Part shown: in pieces, positions 1-8,501 of the stretch | How the letters are laid out: each line of letters starts with the position of its first letter | How positions within the stretch are numbered: the stretch's first letter is position 1 | Source: Acidobacteriota bacterium | Lineage (GTDB): Bacteria; Acidobacteriota; Vicinamibacteria; Vicinamibacterales; UBA8438 | Assembly (NCBI GenBank): GCA_011523845.1 | Contig: WTFV01000132.1 | Coordinates: forward strand, 1-43,484 | Reading direction: 5' to 3' | DNA length: 43,484 nucleotides | Made by a program: the position numbers and the translations under genes | Notes under the pieces: model-generated | Seen by the model: only the letters and a program-made list of their open reading frames with translations | The model's database searches: none | Told to the model about the DNA's origin: nothing

Positions 1-464
1 TGTAAACCGCTGATTCTAAATTGCTTAGCAATACCGCTGTTAAACTTGGGCTAGTGTTGCAGTTGGTCTATGACACTACGGCGGAAGCGCGGACGGGATT
101 CGAGAAATCCGGCATCAATATCGCGCTGCGCGGCTTGGGGATCAGCAGCGGCCGCGTGCGCAACGAAGCCAACAATGCGCTCGAGCGCGGTGAGACGTGC
201 AAGGTCTTCAGCCATCACGACGACAGCACACCCGGTGGCGCCCAACCACAAGGGCGGACCTCCCGGAACCGGGCGCCGGAGCGCAGATCCGGCTGGCAAC
301 GCTAGCGACGCTAGCGGTGACGTCATTGCGGACCGGACGCGCCCGGTCCCTTGGGGGCAGTTCACGGTAGTGGGCGCCAACGGTGATTGCGTCGAGTCCG
401 GCGACGTGGTGTCACCTGCACACGTCGGACGGGTTCTACGGAGTGTCTCGGAGTTCTACGGACA
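1..464. other. gene-poor left edge
   Basis: No gene is supported here. A 54-codon minus-strand frame (215 to 51) reads like plausible protein but has no Shine-Dalgarno and no family I recognise. The first 60 bases are noticeably AT-richer than the rest. Two small repeats are visible: GCTAGC twice around 301-314, separated by GAC, and GTTCTACGGA twice at about 431 and 452, just beyond the stop of the PQQ dehydrogenase that ends at 465. The latter sits in a weak GTGTC/GACAC hairpin that could help end transcription of that gene, but there is no T-tract. Confidence 0.4.
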
Positions 465-2240
465 CTAGTCTCGTTCGGGCAGCGCAAAGACGAACAGATT
501 GTTGCCGGCGCTCGGCCGGATCTCCGGCGTGAGCCGGCCGAACAGCGACGCGGTGCTCGCGGTGCCGGTCCCGACGGCGATGTACTGCCTGCCGTCCACG
601 GCGTAGCTGATCGGGAAGCTGGTCACGGCCGAGCCGAGGTTGATTTCCCAGAGGACCTCGCCGGTCTCCTGGTCCCATGCCTTGAAGCGGCCGTTGACGT
701 CGCCCCCGAAGACCAGCCCGCCGCCGGTGGCGACGAGCGACATGGTGGCCGCGCGCTGCTCGTGCAGCCAGACCGTCTCGCCGGTCTCGGCGGAGATGGC
801 ATGGACGGTACCGACCTGATCGGTGCCGGGCGCGATCTGGTTGCGGACGGCGAGGGCGTAGTGCGAGGTTCCCGGCGCGGTGGTCGCCAGCATGCGCGCG
901 CAGGCGTTGCGCAGCGGCATGTACATGGTGTTGGTCAGCGGGCTGTAGGCGCCGGCCTCCCAGTCCTTGCCGCCGTTCCAGGTGGGGCAGGCGAGCACCT
1001 CCTGGCCCTCCGCGCTGAAGACGAGCTCGGCGTTCTCGGTGACCGCGCCGGTGGCCCCGTCGATGTCGCTGATGACGTTCTGGGTGACGGTGTTCCTGGC
1101 CCAGAGGAACTCCCCGGTCTCCCGGTCGAGGGTGTAGACGACGCCGGTCTTGCCGGGCACGCCGGTCACGACCCGGCGGACCTCGCCGGGCTGGATGCGC
1201 GGGTTGATCCAGGTCACCTCGCTCGCCTCCGGCGCGACGGCGGTATCCACCAGCAGCCGCTCGAACGGATGGTCGAGGTCCCAACTGTCGTTCAGATGCT
1301 GGTAGTACCAGACGATCTCGCCGGTGTCGGCGTCGAGGGCCAGGGTGGAATTGTGGTAGAGGTGCTTGTTGTCCACGCCGCCCAGCATGAACTTGGGCGC
1401 CGGCGAGGTGACCGACGTTCCGACGTAGACCAGGTTCAGCTCGGGATCGAAGCTCGGCACCATCCACGACCCGACGTGCGCACGCTCCTCGTAGGGCACG
1501 CCGCCCCACGATTCGTCGCCCGGCTCGCCGGGGGCCGGGATCAGGCGGCGGCGCCAGAGCTCCTCGCCGGTCTCGGCGTCGTGGGCCATGATGACGCACG
1601 CCTCGGGGCCGCGCCGCGGCCGGCAGCTCCGGCCGGAGATCACCTTGCCGTCGGCGACGATCGGGCCGGCCGAGTGCCGGGCGGGGTTCTGCGTGTAGTC
1701 GAAGAGCTGCGTCTCCCAGACCAGCTCGCCGGTGGCGGCGTGCAGCGCGAAGGCATAGTCGTCGTTGGCGGTGTCGATGATCATGTCGTCCCAGATCGCG
1801 ATGTTGCGGTTGACGCTGATCAGTCCGCCCAGGTAGTCGTTGACGTCGTCGGGAATATCGCGCCGGTACTCCCACTGCAGGTCGCCGGTGACCGCGTCGA
1901 TCGCCTGGATGATGTCGTTCGGGTTCGGCATGTACAGTGTCCCGCCGTAGGCGATCGGCGTGCCCTGCTGCGCGCCTGGTGCGAGCGCCCGCGTCCAGAC
2001 CATGCGCAGGTCGCCCACGTTGTCGCGGTCGATCTGATCGAGCGGGCTGTAGCCCCAGCCGTCCAGCGTCCGGCGCCACATCAGCCAGTCGCCGTCCGCC
2101 GGATTCTGGAGCATGGCGTCGGTGACGGGAACGAATTCAGTGTCCGCCGAGCTCTGAGCCACCGCGGAACCGGCGGTCGCCAACAGGAGCGCGGCGGCCA
2201 GCAGGAAAGCGCAGCGGCCGACCGGAAACGAATGGTGCAT
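465..2240 (-). CDS. PQQ-dependent alcohol dehydrogenase-like quinoprotein, secreted
   Basis: Predicted periplasmic PQQ-dependent dehydrogenase of 591 aa, oxidising an alcohol or similar substrate and passing electrons to a cytochrome c not encoded here. The N-terminus is a Sec signal peptide (hydrophobic LLAAALLLATAGSAVAQ). The mature part is an eight-bladed propeller: at least seven blade motifs of the form A-x-D-x-x-TG-x-x-x-W are visible (AIDAVTGDLQW, ALDADTGEIVW, TLDRETGEFLW, AWDQETGEVLW among them). NDSWDLDHP matches the region that carries the catalytic Asp in this family. No C-terminal heme motif is present, so it is not a quinohaemoprotein. The start at 2240 is chosen because GGAG lies 6 nt upstream and the signal peptide follows at once; an in-frame ATG 19 codons upstream lacks both. 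The substrate cannot be read from the sequence. Confidence 0.9.
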   Translation of the reverse strand: MHHSFPVGRCAFLLAAALLLATAGSAVAQSSADTEFVPVTDAMLQNPADGDWLMWRRTLDGWGYSPLDQIDRDNVGDLRMVWTRALAPGAQQGTPIAYGGTLYMPNPNDIIQAIDAVTGDLQWEYRRDIPDDVNDYLGGLISVNRNIAIWDDMIIDTANDDYAFALHAATGELVWETQLFDYTQNPARHSAGPIVADGKVISGRSCRPRRGPEACVIMAHDAETGEELWRRRLIPAPGEPGDESWGGVPYEERAHVGSWMVPSFDPELNLVYVGTSVTSPAPKFMLGGVDNKHLYHNSTLALDADTGEIVWYYQHLNDSWDLDHPFERLLVDTAVAPEASEVTWINPRIQPGEVRRVVTGVPGKTGVVYTLDRETGEFLWARNTVTQNVISDIDGATGAVTENAELVFSAEGQEVLACPTWNGGKDWEAGAYSPLTNTMYMPLRNACARMLATTAPGTSHYALAVRNQIAPGTDQVGTVHAISAETGETVWLHEQRAATMSLVATGGGLVFGGDVNGRFKAWDQETGEVLWEINLGSAVTSFPISYAVDGRQYIAVGTGTASTASLFGRLTPEIRPSAGNNLFVFALPERD

Positions 2241-2249
2241 TTCGGAACT

Positions 2250-2358
2250 CCTTCGTTGCGCACGGTACCACACGAGCCGAGCGTCCCCCGGCCCCATTCG
2301 GATCCGCGCCGCGCTCGATCAGCCTTCGTTGCGCACGGTACCACACGAGCCGGGCGTC
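2250..2358 (-). repeat. 36-bp direct repeat carrying a possible duplicated promoter
   Basis: A 36-bp sequence at 2250-2285 recurs at 2323-2358 with one mismatch, offset 73 bp. Read on the minus strand each copy contains TGGTACCGT, an extended -10-like box (TG-N-TACCGT at 2262-2267 and 2335-2340). The proximal copy would place a start site about 15 nt before the ATG at 2240. The pair may therefore be a duplicated promoter of the PQQ dehydrogenase; no convincing -35 is seen. Confidence 0.5.
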
Positions 2359-2378
2359 TGATCCGGCGGCGATCGGAC

Positions 2379-2384
2379 TATGCT
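2379..2384 (+). promoter_or_regulatory. predicted -10 box TATGCT
   Basis: TATGCT lies about 80 nt upstream of the gene starting at 2467, just after the 36-bp repeat. The divergent PQQ dehydrogenase shares this 226-bp intergenic region. Support is by position and motif only. Confidence 0.3.
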
Positions 2385-2466
2385 TGACTTGCTGCCGGGC
2401 ATACGCTGCCGGCGCGCCGGCGCCGCGCGGCCGACCGGCGACCAGCGGGAGCAACGGGAGGGAACG

Positions 2467-3369
2467 ATGCGAGTCTCCGCGGCCGGCAAGCGGTCGGCAG
2501 TGCTCGTCGCGCTCGCCCTGACGCAGACGCCGGCGGCAGGCGGGAGCCAGGAGCCCCCGTTGGCTACCGTGCTGACGCAGGCGACCGAGTACGTCGACCG
2601 GTTGCACCGGGAGCTCGCCGGCGTGGTGATGGAAGAACGGTACGAGCAGCGCTCGCGGGTGCCGCCCCAGTACGCCGGGCAGATTCCGCGAATCGGTCGC
2701 GTGACGCTTCTTTCGGACTACCTCCTCGTGCAGCCCCGGGGATCCGAACGTCATCTCGGCTTCCGGGATGTGTTCGCGGTCAACGGCCGAGCCGTCCGCG
2801 ACCGCGAGGAACGCCTGACGGAGCTCTTCCTCGACCGCTCCGCCTCGGTGGACCGGCGGATCGAGGGAATCGTGGCCGACAGCGCCCGCTACAACGTCGG
2901 CGATGTCGAGCGCAACATCAACATACCCACCATGGCGTTGCTCTTTCTCAGCTCCGCGTACAAGCACGGATTCGACTTCCGCCGCGGCACGGACACTGCG
3001 ACCAGCCTGCGCATCGACGAACCCGGACGCAGCCTCGGCCTGTGGGTCGTCGACTACGAGGAAACCGGATCGCCCACGGTGATTCGCGGCCGTGACGATC
3101 AGCGTCTGCCTGTCCGGGGGCGCTACTGGATCGAACCGGCGACCGGCCGCATGTTCCTCAGCGAGCTCGTCCTGGACGCCGACAGCCTCGAGGCGCTCAT
3201 CACCGTCCGCTACGAGGCGAACGACACGCTCGGGCACTTCGTACCGGTCGAGATGCGCGAGCGCTACCGCAATCGTCTGTCGGGATCTCTCATCGAGGGC
3301 ACGGCCACGTATACGCGCTTTCGCCGGTTCCAGGTGCTCGTCGAGGAGTCGGCGCCGTTCCGCAACTGA
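2467..3369 (+). CDS. secreted protein of unnamed family, tandem paralogue 1 of 3
   Basis: I do not recognise a named family. The 300-aa protein has an N-terminal signal peptide (VLVALALTQTPAAGG) and no other membrane segment. It shares with the next two genes the blocks LxGVVMEERYEQ, SDYLLVxPxGSER, GFRDVFxVNG, RDREERL, DSARYNVGDV, RGRYWIEPxTGR and, at the C-terminus, RFRRFxVLVEESAPFR. The C-terminal half looks beta-rich and ends like outer-membrane lipoprotein-sorting (LolA/RseB-like) folds, but that is only an impression. This is the most divergent of the three copies (LSSAYKHGFDF against LRxSYKxRFEF). GGGAGG lies 5 nt before the ATG at 2467; the ATG at 2380 would add a leader with no signal-peptide character. 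Confidence 0.8.
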   Translation: MRVSAAGKRSAVLVALALTQTPAAGGSQEPPLATVLTQATEYVDRLHRELAGVVMEERYEQRSRVPPQYAGQIPRIGRVTLLSDYLLVQPRGSERHLGFRDVFAVNGRAVRDREERLTELFLDRSASVDRRIEGIVADSARYNVGDVERNINIPTMALLFLSSAYKHGFDFRRGTDTATSLRIDEPGRSLGLWVVDYEETGSPTVIRGRDDQRLPVRGRYWIEPATGRMFLSELVLDADSLEALITVRYEANDTLGHFVPVEMRERYRNRLSGSLIEGTATYTRFRRFQVLVEESAPFRN

Positions 3370-3514
3370 GTCCGTCGTGCGGCGGTGCGCGGAGCGGCCG
3401 GCTGCCGCGCCCGCTCGAGCGCAACTGCCGGGCCGGCCTCCGATGCCAGGAGTCTGCACTGCAGAACGCAGCGAAGCGGAGTACTGCGGCGCAGAGTCAT
3501 GGAGCGGGGGGGAT

Positions 3515-3567
3515 GGGCCGAAACGCCGAGCCAGCGAGGCGTTTCGGGGCGCTGGCTCGCTCGGCCC
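3515..3567. repeat. interleaved inverted repeats (pseudoknot-like)
   Basis: Three complementary pairs are nested and crossed here. CGAAACGCC (3519-3527) pairs with 3538-3546, GAGCCAGCG (3528-3536) with 3550-3558, and GGGCCGA (3515-3521) with 3561-3567. The two 9-bp stems overlap in the order b-c-b'-c', so in RNA they form either an H-type pseudoknot or two alternative hairpins. The element ends 8 bp before a TATAGT box at 3576, so as DNA it could also be an operator. Confidence 0.6.
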
Positions 3568-3575
3568 GACGGCGG

Positions 3576-3581
3576 TATAGT
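3576..3581 (+). promoter_or_regulatory. predicted -10 box TATAGT
   Basis: TATAGT lies 12 nt before the ATG at 3594 of paralogue 2, so the predicted leader is only a few nucleotides and just spans GGAG at 3587-3590. The interleaved inverted repeat lies immediately upstream, where a -35 or operator would sit. Confidence 0.5.
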
Positions 3582-3593
3582 CGACTGGAGCCC

Positions 3594-4544
3594 ATGAGCC
3601 GACGTTCGACCGAGGCGAGCATCGTCTCCTGCGAGGTGTGCCGGCGCCTCACGCCGGCCGTGCGCATGGCGGCGGCGATCACGATCCTGGCACTGCCCCT
3701 GGCGCCGGCGCTCCCCGGCCTGGCCCAGGAGCCGTCGCTGCCGCAGGTGCTCGCCCGCGCCACCGACTACGTCGAGGCGCTCCACGCACAGCTCTCCGGC
3801 GTGGTGATGGAGGAGCGCTATCAGCAGCGCGCTTCCTCGCGCGGGTTCGGGTTCGGCGCCGACTCCTACGAGCGGGTCACCCTCCGCTCGGATTACCTCC
3901 TCGTGCGGCCCGAAGGCTCGGAACGCTACTTCGGCTTCCGCGACGTCTTCGAGGCCAACGGCAGCCGGGTGCGAGACCGCGAGGAACGGCTGGTGCAGCT
4001 CTTCATCGACGGGGCGACGACGGTGGACCGACAGGTGCAGGGCATACTGACGGACAGCGCGCGCTACAACGTCGGCGACATCCAGCGCAACACGAACACG
4101 CCGACCCTGGCCCTGCTGTTCCTGCGGCAGTCGTACAAGCCGCGATTCGAGTTCGAACGCGTGCGGGACCGCTCGCCGAGCCTGGGCATCGACGAACCGG
4201 ACCGGCGCGCCGACTACTGGGTGATCGCGTACAGGGAGACCTGGCCGACCAGCGTGATCCGCCGCCGCCGCGGCGGCAACCTGCCGGCGCAGGGGCGCTA
4301 CTGGGTCGAGCCGTCCACCGGTCGCGTGCTGGTCACCGAGCTCGTGATCGAGGACGACGACATCGAGTCGCTGGTCACCGTTCGCTACGAGCAGCCCGAA
4401 GCGCTCGACCACCTCGTGCCGGTCGAAATGCGCGAACGGTACAACAACCGCCGGAGCGGCTCGCGCGTCGAGGGCACGGCCACCTACAGCCGCTTCCGGC
4501 GCTTTCGGGTTCTCGTGGAGGAGTCGGCGCCCTTTCGGAATTGA
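3594..4544 (+). CDS. secreted protein of unnamed family, tandem paralogue 2 of 3
   Basis: A 316-aa homologue of the two neighbouring genes, with the same block order: GVVMEERYQQ, RVTLRSDYLLVRPEGSERYF, GFRDVFEANG, RDREERL, DSARYNVGDIQRN, SLGIDEPDRR, QGRYWVEPSTGR, EGTATYSRFRRF. The hydrophobic signal core (ITILALPLAPALPGLAQ) starts at about residue 27 after a basic 24-aa extension. The ATG at 3666 would give a more typical signal peptide. I chose 3594 for its GGAG and its position just after TATAGT. It is closer to paralogue 3 than to paralogue 1, which suggests the 2/3 duplication is the younger one. Function is unknown; secretion is well supported. Confidence 0.8.
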   Translation: MSRRSTEASIVSCEVCRRLTPAVRMAAAITILALPLAPALPGLAQEPSLPQVLARATDYVEALHAQLSGVVMEERYQQRASSRGFGFGADSYERVTLRSDYLLVRPEGSERYFGFRDVFEANGSRVRDREERLVQLFIDGATTVDRQVQGILTDSARYNVGDIQRNTNTPTLALLFLRQSYKPRFEFERVRDRSPSLGIDEPDRRADYWVIAYRETWPTSVIRRRRGGNLPAQGRYWVEPSTGRVLVTELVIEDDDIESLVTVRYEQPEALDHLVPVEMRERYNNRRSGSRVEGTATYSRFRRFRVLVEESAPFRN

Positions 4545-4632
4545 TCCGTTGCGGTGAACGGCCGTTGGCGGCCGGGGCGAGCGCGGACGGCGGGCGGCGG
4601 CGGAGAGACCCGGTGATACGGCAGGACGCAGG

Positions 4633-5577
4633 ATGGCGAGGCGTTCGAACATGGCGAGCACCAGCGCCGGGAGGCGCGCACCGTCGGCCGTGATGCCGGT
4701 GGTCGGCGTGGCGCTGGCGCTGGTCCTCGGGTCGGCCCTGCCGGGGCTGGCGCAGGAGCCGTCACTGTGGCTCGTGCTCATCCGCGCGACCCGCTACGTC
4801 GAGGAGCTCCACGCCCAGCTCTCGGGCGTCGTGATGGAGGAGCGATACGAGCAGCAGGCCACGTTGCCGGCCGTGTTCGCCCGGAGCGGCAATGACGGAT
4901 ACCAGCGGGTGACGCTGCGTTCGGACTACCTCCTCGTGCGACCGGAGGGAGCGCAACGGTACTTCGGCTTCCGGGACGTGTTCGAGGTCGACGGCGCCCG
5001 GGTACGCGACCGCGAGGAGCGGCTGGCCCGGCTCTTCCTCGACGGGGCGACGTCGTTGGATCGACAGGTGCAGAACATCCTGGCCGACAGTGCGCGCTAC
5101 AACATCGGCGACGTCCAGCGCACCATGAACAGGCCGACCCTGCCGCTGCTCTTCCTGCGCAGCTCGTACAGGCAGCGGTTCGAGTTCGAACGCGTTGCGG
5201 ACCGCACGCCGAGCCTGGGCATCGACGAGCCGGACCGGCGCGGCGACCTCTGGGTGATCGCGTACCGGGAAACGGCCCCGAACACGGTGATCAGCCGGCG
5301 CGGCGGGGTCGACCTGCCCGCGCGGGGCCGCTACTGGATCGAGCCGGACACCGGCCGCGTGCTGATCACCGAGCTCGTCATCGAGGACGAGAACGTCGAT
5401 GCGCTCATCACCGTCCGCTACGGGGCGCCCGAGGAACTGGAGCACCTCGTGCCGGTCGAGATGCACGAGCGCTACCACAATCACCTGAGCCGCTCGCGCG
5501 TCGAAGGCACCGCCACCTACAGCAGATTTCGGCGCTTCCGTGTAGTGGTCGAAGAGTCCGCGCCGTTCAGGGACTGA
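4633..5577 (+). CDS. secreted protein of unnamed family, tandem paralogue 3 of 3
   Basis: The third copy, 314 aa, has a signal peptide (VVGVALALVLGSALPGLAQ, about residues 17-36) and the same conserved blocks through ESAPFRD at the C-terminus. It lies 88 nt after paralogue 2 on the same strand, with no clear promoter of its own beyond a weak TGATAC-like sequence near 4613, so it may be co-transcribed. In an internal tract it reads EEHLVP-like as ELEHLVPVEMHERYHN, where paralogue 2 has HLVPVEMRERYNN. No catalytic triad or metal-binding cluster is conserved across all three copies, so a structural, binding or transport-accessory role is as likely as an enzyme. The start has only a weak ribosome-binding site. 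Confidence 0.8.
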   Translation: MARRSNMASTSAGRRAPSAVMPVVGVALALVLGSALPGLAQEPSLWLVLIRATRYVEELHAQLSGVVMEERYEQQATLPAVFARSGNDGYQRVTLRSDYLLVRPEGAQRYFGFRDVFEVDGARVRDREERLARLFLDGATSLDRQVQNILADSARYNIGDVQRTMNRPTLPLLFLRSSYRQRFEFERVADRTPSLGIDEPDRRGDLWVIAYRETAPNTVISRRGGVDLPARGRYWIEPDTGRVLITELVIEDENVDALITVRYGAPEELEHLVPVEMHERYHNHLSRSRVEGTATYSRFRRFRVVVEESAPFRD

Positions 5578-5654
5578 CGGTTCGCCGTTCCGCCCGCCGC
5601 GAACCCGCCGGCGTCGCATCGCCGCGGGCGGCCGCGTGCCGGGAGTCCGCGCCG

Positions 5655-5660
5655 TAGAAT
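5655..5660 (+). promoter_or_regulatory. predicted -10 box TAGAAT
   Basis: TAGAAT lies in the gap after the paralogue array, about 105 nt upstream of the metalloprotease ATG at 5765. It is the only -10-like hexamer I found in this gap. Confidence 0.3.
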
Positions 5661-5764
5661 GGCGCAGGATTCCGGCGAGGCTCGACTGGACGGCAATCCG
5701 AGCCGCAGGCGGCTGTCGTCGGGTCGGGCTGCCGCGGAGAAGCACACCGCGCAAGGAGAGACGG

Positions 5765-8212
5765 ATGACGAAGGCGCAGACCGCGTTGCGGGCGACGGTG
5801 GTACTCGTGCTCGCAAGCCTGCTCGGCTTCCCGGCTCCTGCCGGTGCGCAGGGAAACGGCGACCTGCCGACGATCGAGTCGCACACGGCCGGCCTCGAGC
5901 GGCTGGACGGGTTCTTTCCGCTCTTCTGGGACGACGACACGGGCGCCCTGTGGCTCGAGATCGGGCGACTCGGCGTCGAGGTGCTGTACGTCAACGCACT
6001 GGCCGCCGGGGTGGGCTCGAACGACATCGGCCTCGACCGCGGCCAGCTCGGCGGCTCGCGCATCGTGCGGTTCGAGCGCGTGGGCCGCAAGGTCCTGATG
6101 GTCCAGCCGAACTATGCCTACCGCGCGGCGACCTCCAACCCGGACGAGCAGCGAGCCGTGGACGACGCGTTCGCCACCTCGGTCCTGTTCGGCTTCACCG
6201 TCGCCGCCCGCACGGACGACCGCTTCCTCGTCGACGCCACGCCTTTCCTGCTGCGCGACGTGCACGGCGTCGCCGAGCGGCTGCCCGGCGCGTACCGGCT
6301 CGACGGCGGTCGCAGCGCCGTGTACCTCCCGCGGACGAAGGCGTTTCCGAGAAACACGGAGATGGAGGCCACGCTGACGTTCGCGCGCGAGGGCCGCGGG
6401 GAGGGGCCCGGCTTCGGGCGTGGATCCATCGAGGCCGTGACTCCCAGCGCGGAGGCGGTGACCGTGCGCCAGCGCCAGTCGTTCATCGCCCTGCCGGATG
6501 ACGGCTACACGCCGCGGCCCTACGATCCGCGCGCCGGCTACGGGGCCGTTTCCTACGTCGACTACGCGGCGCCGCTCGGCGAGCCGATGACCCGCCGCTA
6601 TCTGCGCCGGCACCGTCTGGAGAAGCGCGACCCGTCGGCCGCGATGAGCGAGGCGGTCGAACCCATCGTCTACTACCTGGACCGCGGCACGCCGGAGCCG
6701 ATCCGCTCCGCGCTGCTCGACGGCGCACGCTGGTGGAACCAGGCGTTCGAGGCGGCCGGGTACCGGGACGCGTTCCGGGTGGAGCTGATGCCGGAGGGGG
6801 CCGATCCGCTCGACGTGCGCTACAACGTCATCCAGTGGGTGCACCGCTCCACGCGGGGCTGGAGCTACGGCAGCTCGGTGACCGATCCGCGGACCGGCGA
6901 GATCATCAAGGGGCACGTCACGCTCGGCTCGCTGCGCGTCCGGCAGGACTGGCTGATCGCCGAGGGGCTGCTGTCGCCGTATCTGACCGGCGACGAGGAG
7001 CCGCCCGAGCTGGCCGAGCTGGCGCTGGCGCGGATCCGGCAGTTGTCCGCCCACGAGGTGGGGCACACCCTCGGACTCGGCCACAACTACTATGCGAGCA
7101 GCCGGGGGCGTATCTCGGTCATGGACTATCCGCACCCGCTGGTGACGCTGGGGCCCGACGCGCAGATCGACCTGTCGGACGCCTACGACGTGGGCATCGG
7201 GGAATGGGACACCGTGGCGATAGCGTACGGCTACCGGGACTATCCGGCGGACACGGACGCCGCGCCGGCGCTGCAGCGGCTGCTCGACGAGGCCTGGGAC
7301 GAGGATCTGCGCTACCTGACGAACCAGGACACAGCGGCTCATCCGCGGGTCCACCAGTGGGCCAACGGGACCGATCCGGCCCGCGAGCTGGAGCGCATGC
7401 TGCAGGTGCGCCGAATCGCGCTCGACCGCTTCGGGGAGAGCGCGATTCCCGCCGGGCGTCCGCTGGCCACGCTGGAGGAAGCGCTCGTGCCGCTCTACCT
7501 CCACCACCGCTACCAGATAGACGCGGCGGCGTCCGCCCTCGGCGGCGTGGACTACGTCTATGCGATGCGGGGCGACGGCCGCGTGCCGGTGACCCCGGTT
7601 CCGGGCGATCGGCAACGTGCGGCGCTGGCGGCGCTGCTGCGCACGCTGGATCCGGCGGAGCTGACGTTGCCGGAAAGCGTGCTGCGCTCGATCCCGCCGC
7701 GGCCGCCGGGGCACGGCCTCCATCGCGAGCTGTTCCCGCGACGCACCGGTCCGGTATTCGATGCCCTGACGCCGGCCATCGTCGCGGCGGACCTGACCGT
7801 CTCGCAGATGCTGATTCCCTCCCGGGCGGCCCGTCTGGTCGAGCAGGCCATGTTCGACGCAACGCTGCCGGACCTGGAGGAGGTACTGGACGTGCTGATT
7901 GACGACGTGTTCGACGCGCCGGGCGACACGGGCTACGAGCGGGCGGTTCGACGGGCCGTGCAGCGCGTCGTCGCCGAACGGTTGATGGGGCTCGCCGAGC
8001 AGGCGCCGATGGCCGAGGTGCGGGCGCACGCGACGGTGTCGTTGGAGCGCATCTCCAGACGGGCGCCCGGAGATGCTTACGGCCGAGTGCTGGCTCGTGA
8101 CATCGAGCGGTTTCTGGAGCGGCCCGGCCACCCTGCCGCAAGCCCCTCCGTGCCGGCTCCCGCGGCGCCGCCCGGGAGTCCGATCGGCGTGCCGGCGTCC
8201 GATTGGCGCTGA
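5765..8212 (+). CDS. secreted zinc-dependent metalloprotease (DUF5117/DUF4953 type)
   Basis: An 815-aa predicted exported metallopeptidase. A Sec signal peptide (VLVLASLLGFPAPAGAQ) is followed by a DUF5117-like N-terminal region (DGFFPLFWDDDTG, then LGVEVLYVNALAAGVGSNDIG), a middle region (AAMSEAVEPIVYYLDRGTPEPI), and the catalytic domain. The zinc site HEVGHTLGLGHN starts at residue 430: His430, His434 and His440 as ligands, Glu431 as general base. A likely Met-turn, ISVMDYPHP, follows about 20 residues later. This order and the extended HExxHxxGxxH motif are typical of the DUF4953 gluzincin/metzincin-like family common in Bacteroidota and Acidobacteriota. AAGGAGAG precedes the ATG at 5765. 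The substrate is unknown. It is transcribed with the preceding array but has its own promoter candidate. Confidence 0.9.
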   Translation: MTKAQTALRATVVLVLASLLGFPAPAGAQGNGDLPTIESHTAGLERLDGFFPLFWDDDTGALWLEIGRLGVEVLYVNALAAGVGSNDIGLDRGQLGGSRIVRFERVGRKVLMVQPNYAYRAATSNPDEQRAVDDAFATSVLFGFTVAARTDDRFLVDATPFLLRDVHGVAERLPGAYRLDGGRSAVYLPRTKAFPRNTEMEATLTFAREGRGEGPGFGRGSIEAVTPSAEAVTVRQRQSFIALPDDGYTPRPYDPRAGYGAVSYVDYAAPLGEPMTRRYLRRHRLEKRDPSAAMSEAVEPIVYYLDRGTPEPIRSALLDGARWWNQAFEAAGYRDAFRVELMPEGADPLDVRYNVIQWVHRSTRGWSYGSSVTDPRTGEIIKGHVTLGSLRVRQDWLIAEGLLSPYLTGDEEPPELAELALARIRQLSAHEVGHTLGLGHNYYASSRGRISVMDYPHPLVTLGPDAQIDLSDAYDVGIGEWDTVAIAYGYRDYPADTDAAPALQRLLDEAWDEDLRYLTNQDTAAHPRVHQWANGTDPARELERMLQVRRIALDRFGESAIPAGRPLATLEEALVPLYLHHRYQIDAAASALGGVDYVYAMRGDGRVPVTPVPGDRQRAALAALLRTLDPAELTLPESVLRSIPPRPPGHGLHRELFPRRTGPVFDALTPAIVAADLTVSQMLIPSRAARLVEQAMFDATLPDLEEVLDVLIDDVFDAPGDTGYERAVRRAVQRVVAERLMGLAEQAPMAEVRAHATVSLERISRRAPGDAYGRVLARDIERFLERPGHPAASPSVPAPAAPPGSPIGVPASDWR

Positions 8213-8252
8213 CCGACGGTTGACTCGCGCCCCGGCCCCGATGATCGCGAGG

Positions 8253-8501
8253 TCACGGCATCTCGTCTCCCGGCACGGGCGGCCGGCCAACGCCGGCGCG
8301 TTCGAGGATACGCCGCGCCGCCGCGCCGTCGCCTCTGGCGGCGCGTTCGGCGAAGTACTGCTCCGTCCGAAGTGCGGAGAGCTTCTCGGCGACCGCGACG
8401 TTGATCAACTGGTTTACCGCCACGCCTTCCGCGCTGGCGAGCTTGCGCACCTCCTCGAGCAACGCGGGCTGAAGCCGTAGTGCGAAGTTGCTCTTCTTCA
8501 T
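8253..8501 (-). CDS. antitoxin-like protein paired with a PIN-domain toxin
   Basis: An 82-aa protein beginning MKKSNFALRLQP. The short motif FALRLQPALLEEVRKLASAE followed by GVAVNQLINVAVAEKL is that of ribbon-helix-helix antitoxins (HicB/CopG-like) that sit beside PIN-family toxins. GGGAGG lies upstream of the ATG at 8501. Its ATG overlaps the stop of the PIN reading frame (ATGA), so the two were once translationally coupled, toxin first. The toxin is truncated, so this is now an orphan antitoxin. It converges on the metalloprotease gene with a 40-bp gap. Confidence 0.75.
   Translation of the reverse strand: MKKSNFALRLQPALLEEVRKLASAEGVAVNQLINVAVAEKLSALRTEQYFAERAARGDGAAARRILERAGVGRPPVPGDEMP

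Noticed and set aside
51..215. Small minus-strand frame of 54 codons at the left edge
   Set aside because: Sequence composition is protein-like but there is no Shine-Dalgarno, no -10 box at the start codon and no family match I can recall; kept only as a note.
387..2387. Long plus-strand open frame over the PQQ dehydrogenase
   Set aside because: It is the antisense shadow of a high-GC gene: Val/Gly/Asp/Arg-rich, no motifs, and the minus strand carries clear propeller repeats.
5567..8290. 907-codon minus-strand open frame
   Set aside because: Antisense shadow of the metalloprotease gene, which has signal peptide, HExxH site and ribosome-binding site on the plus strand.
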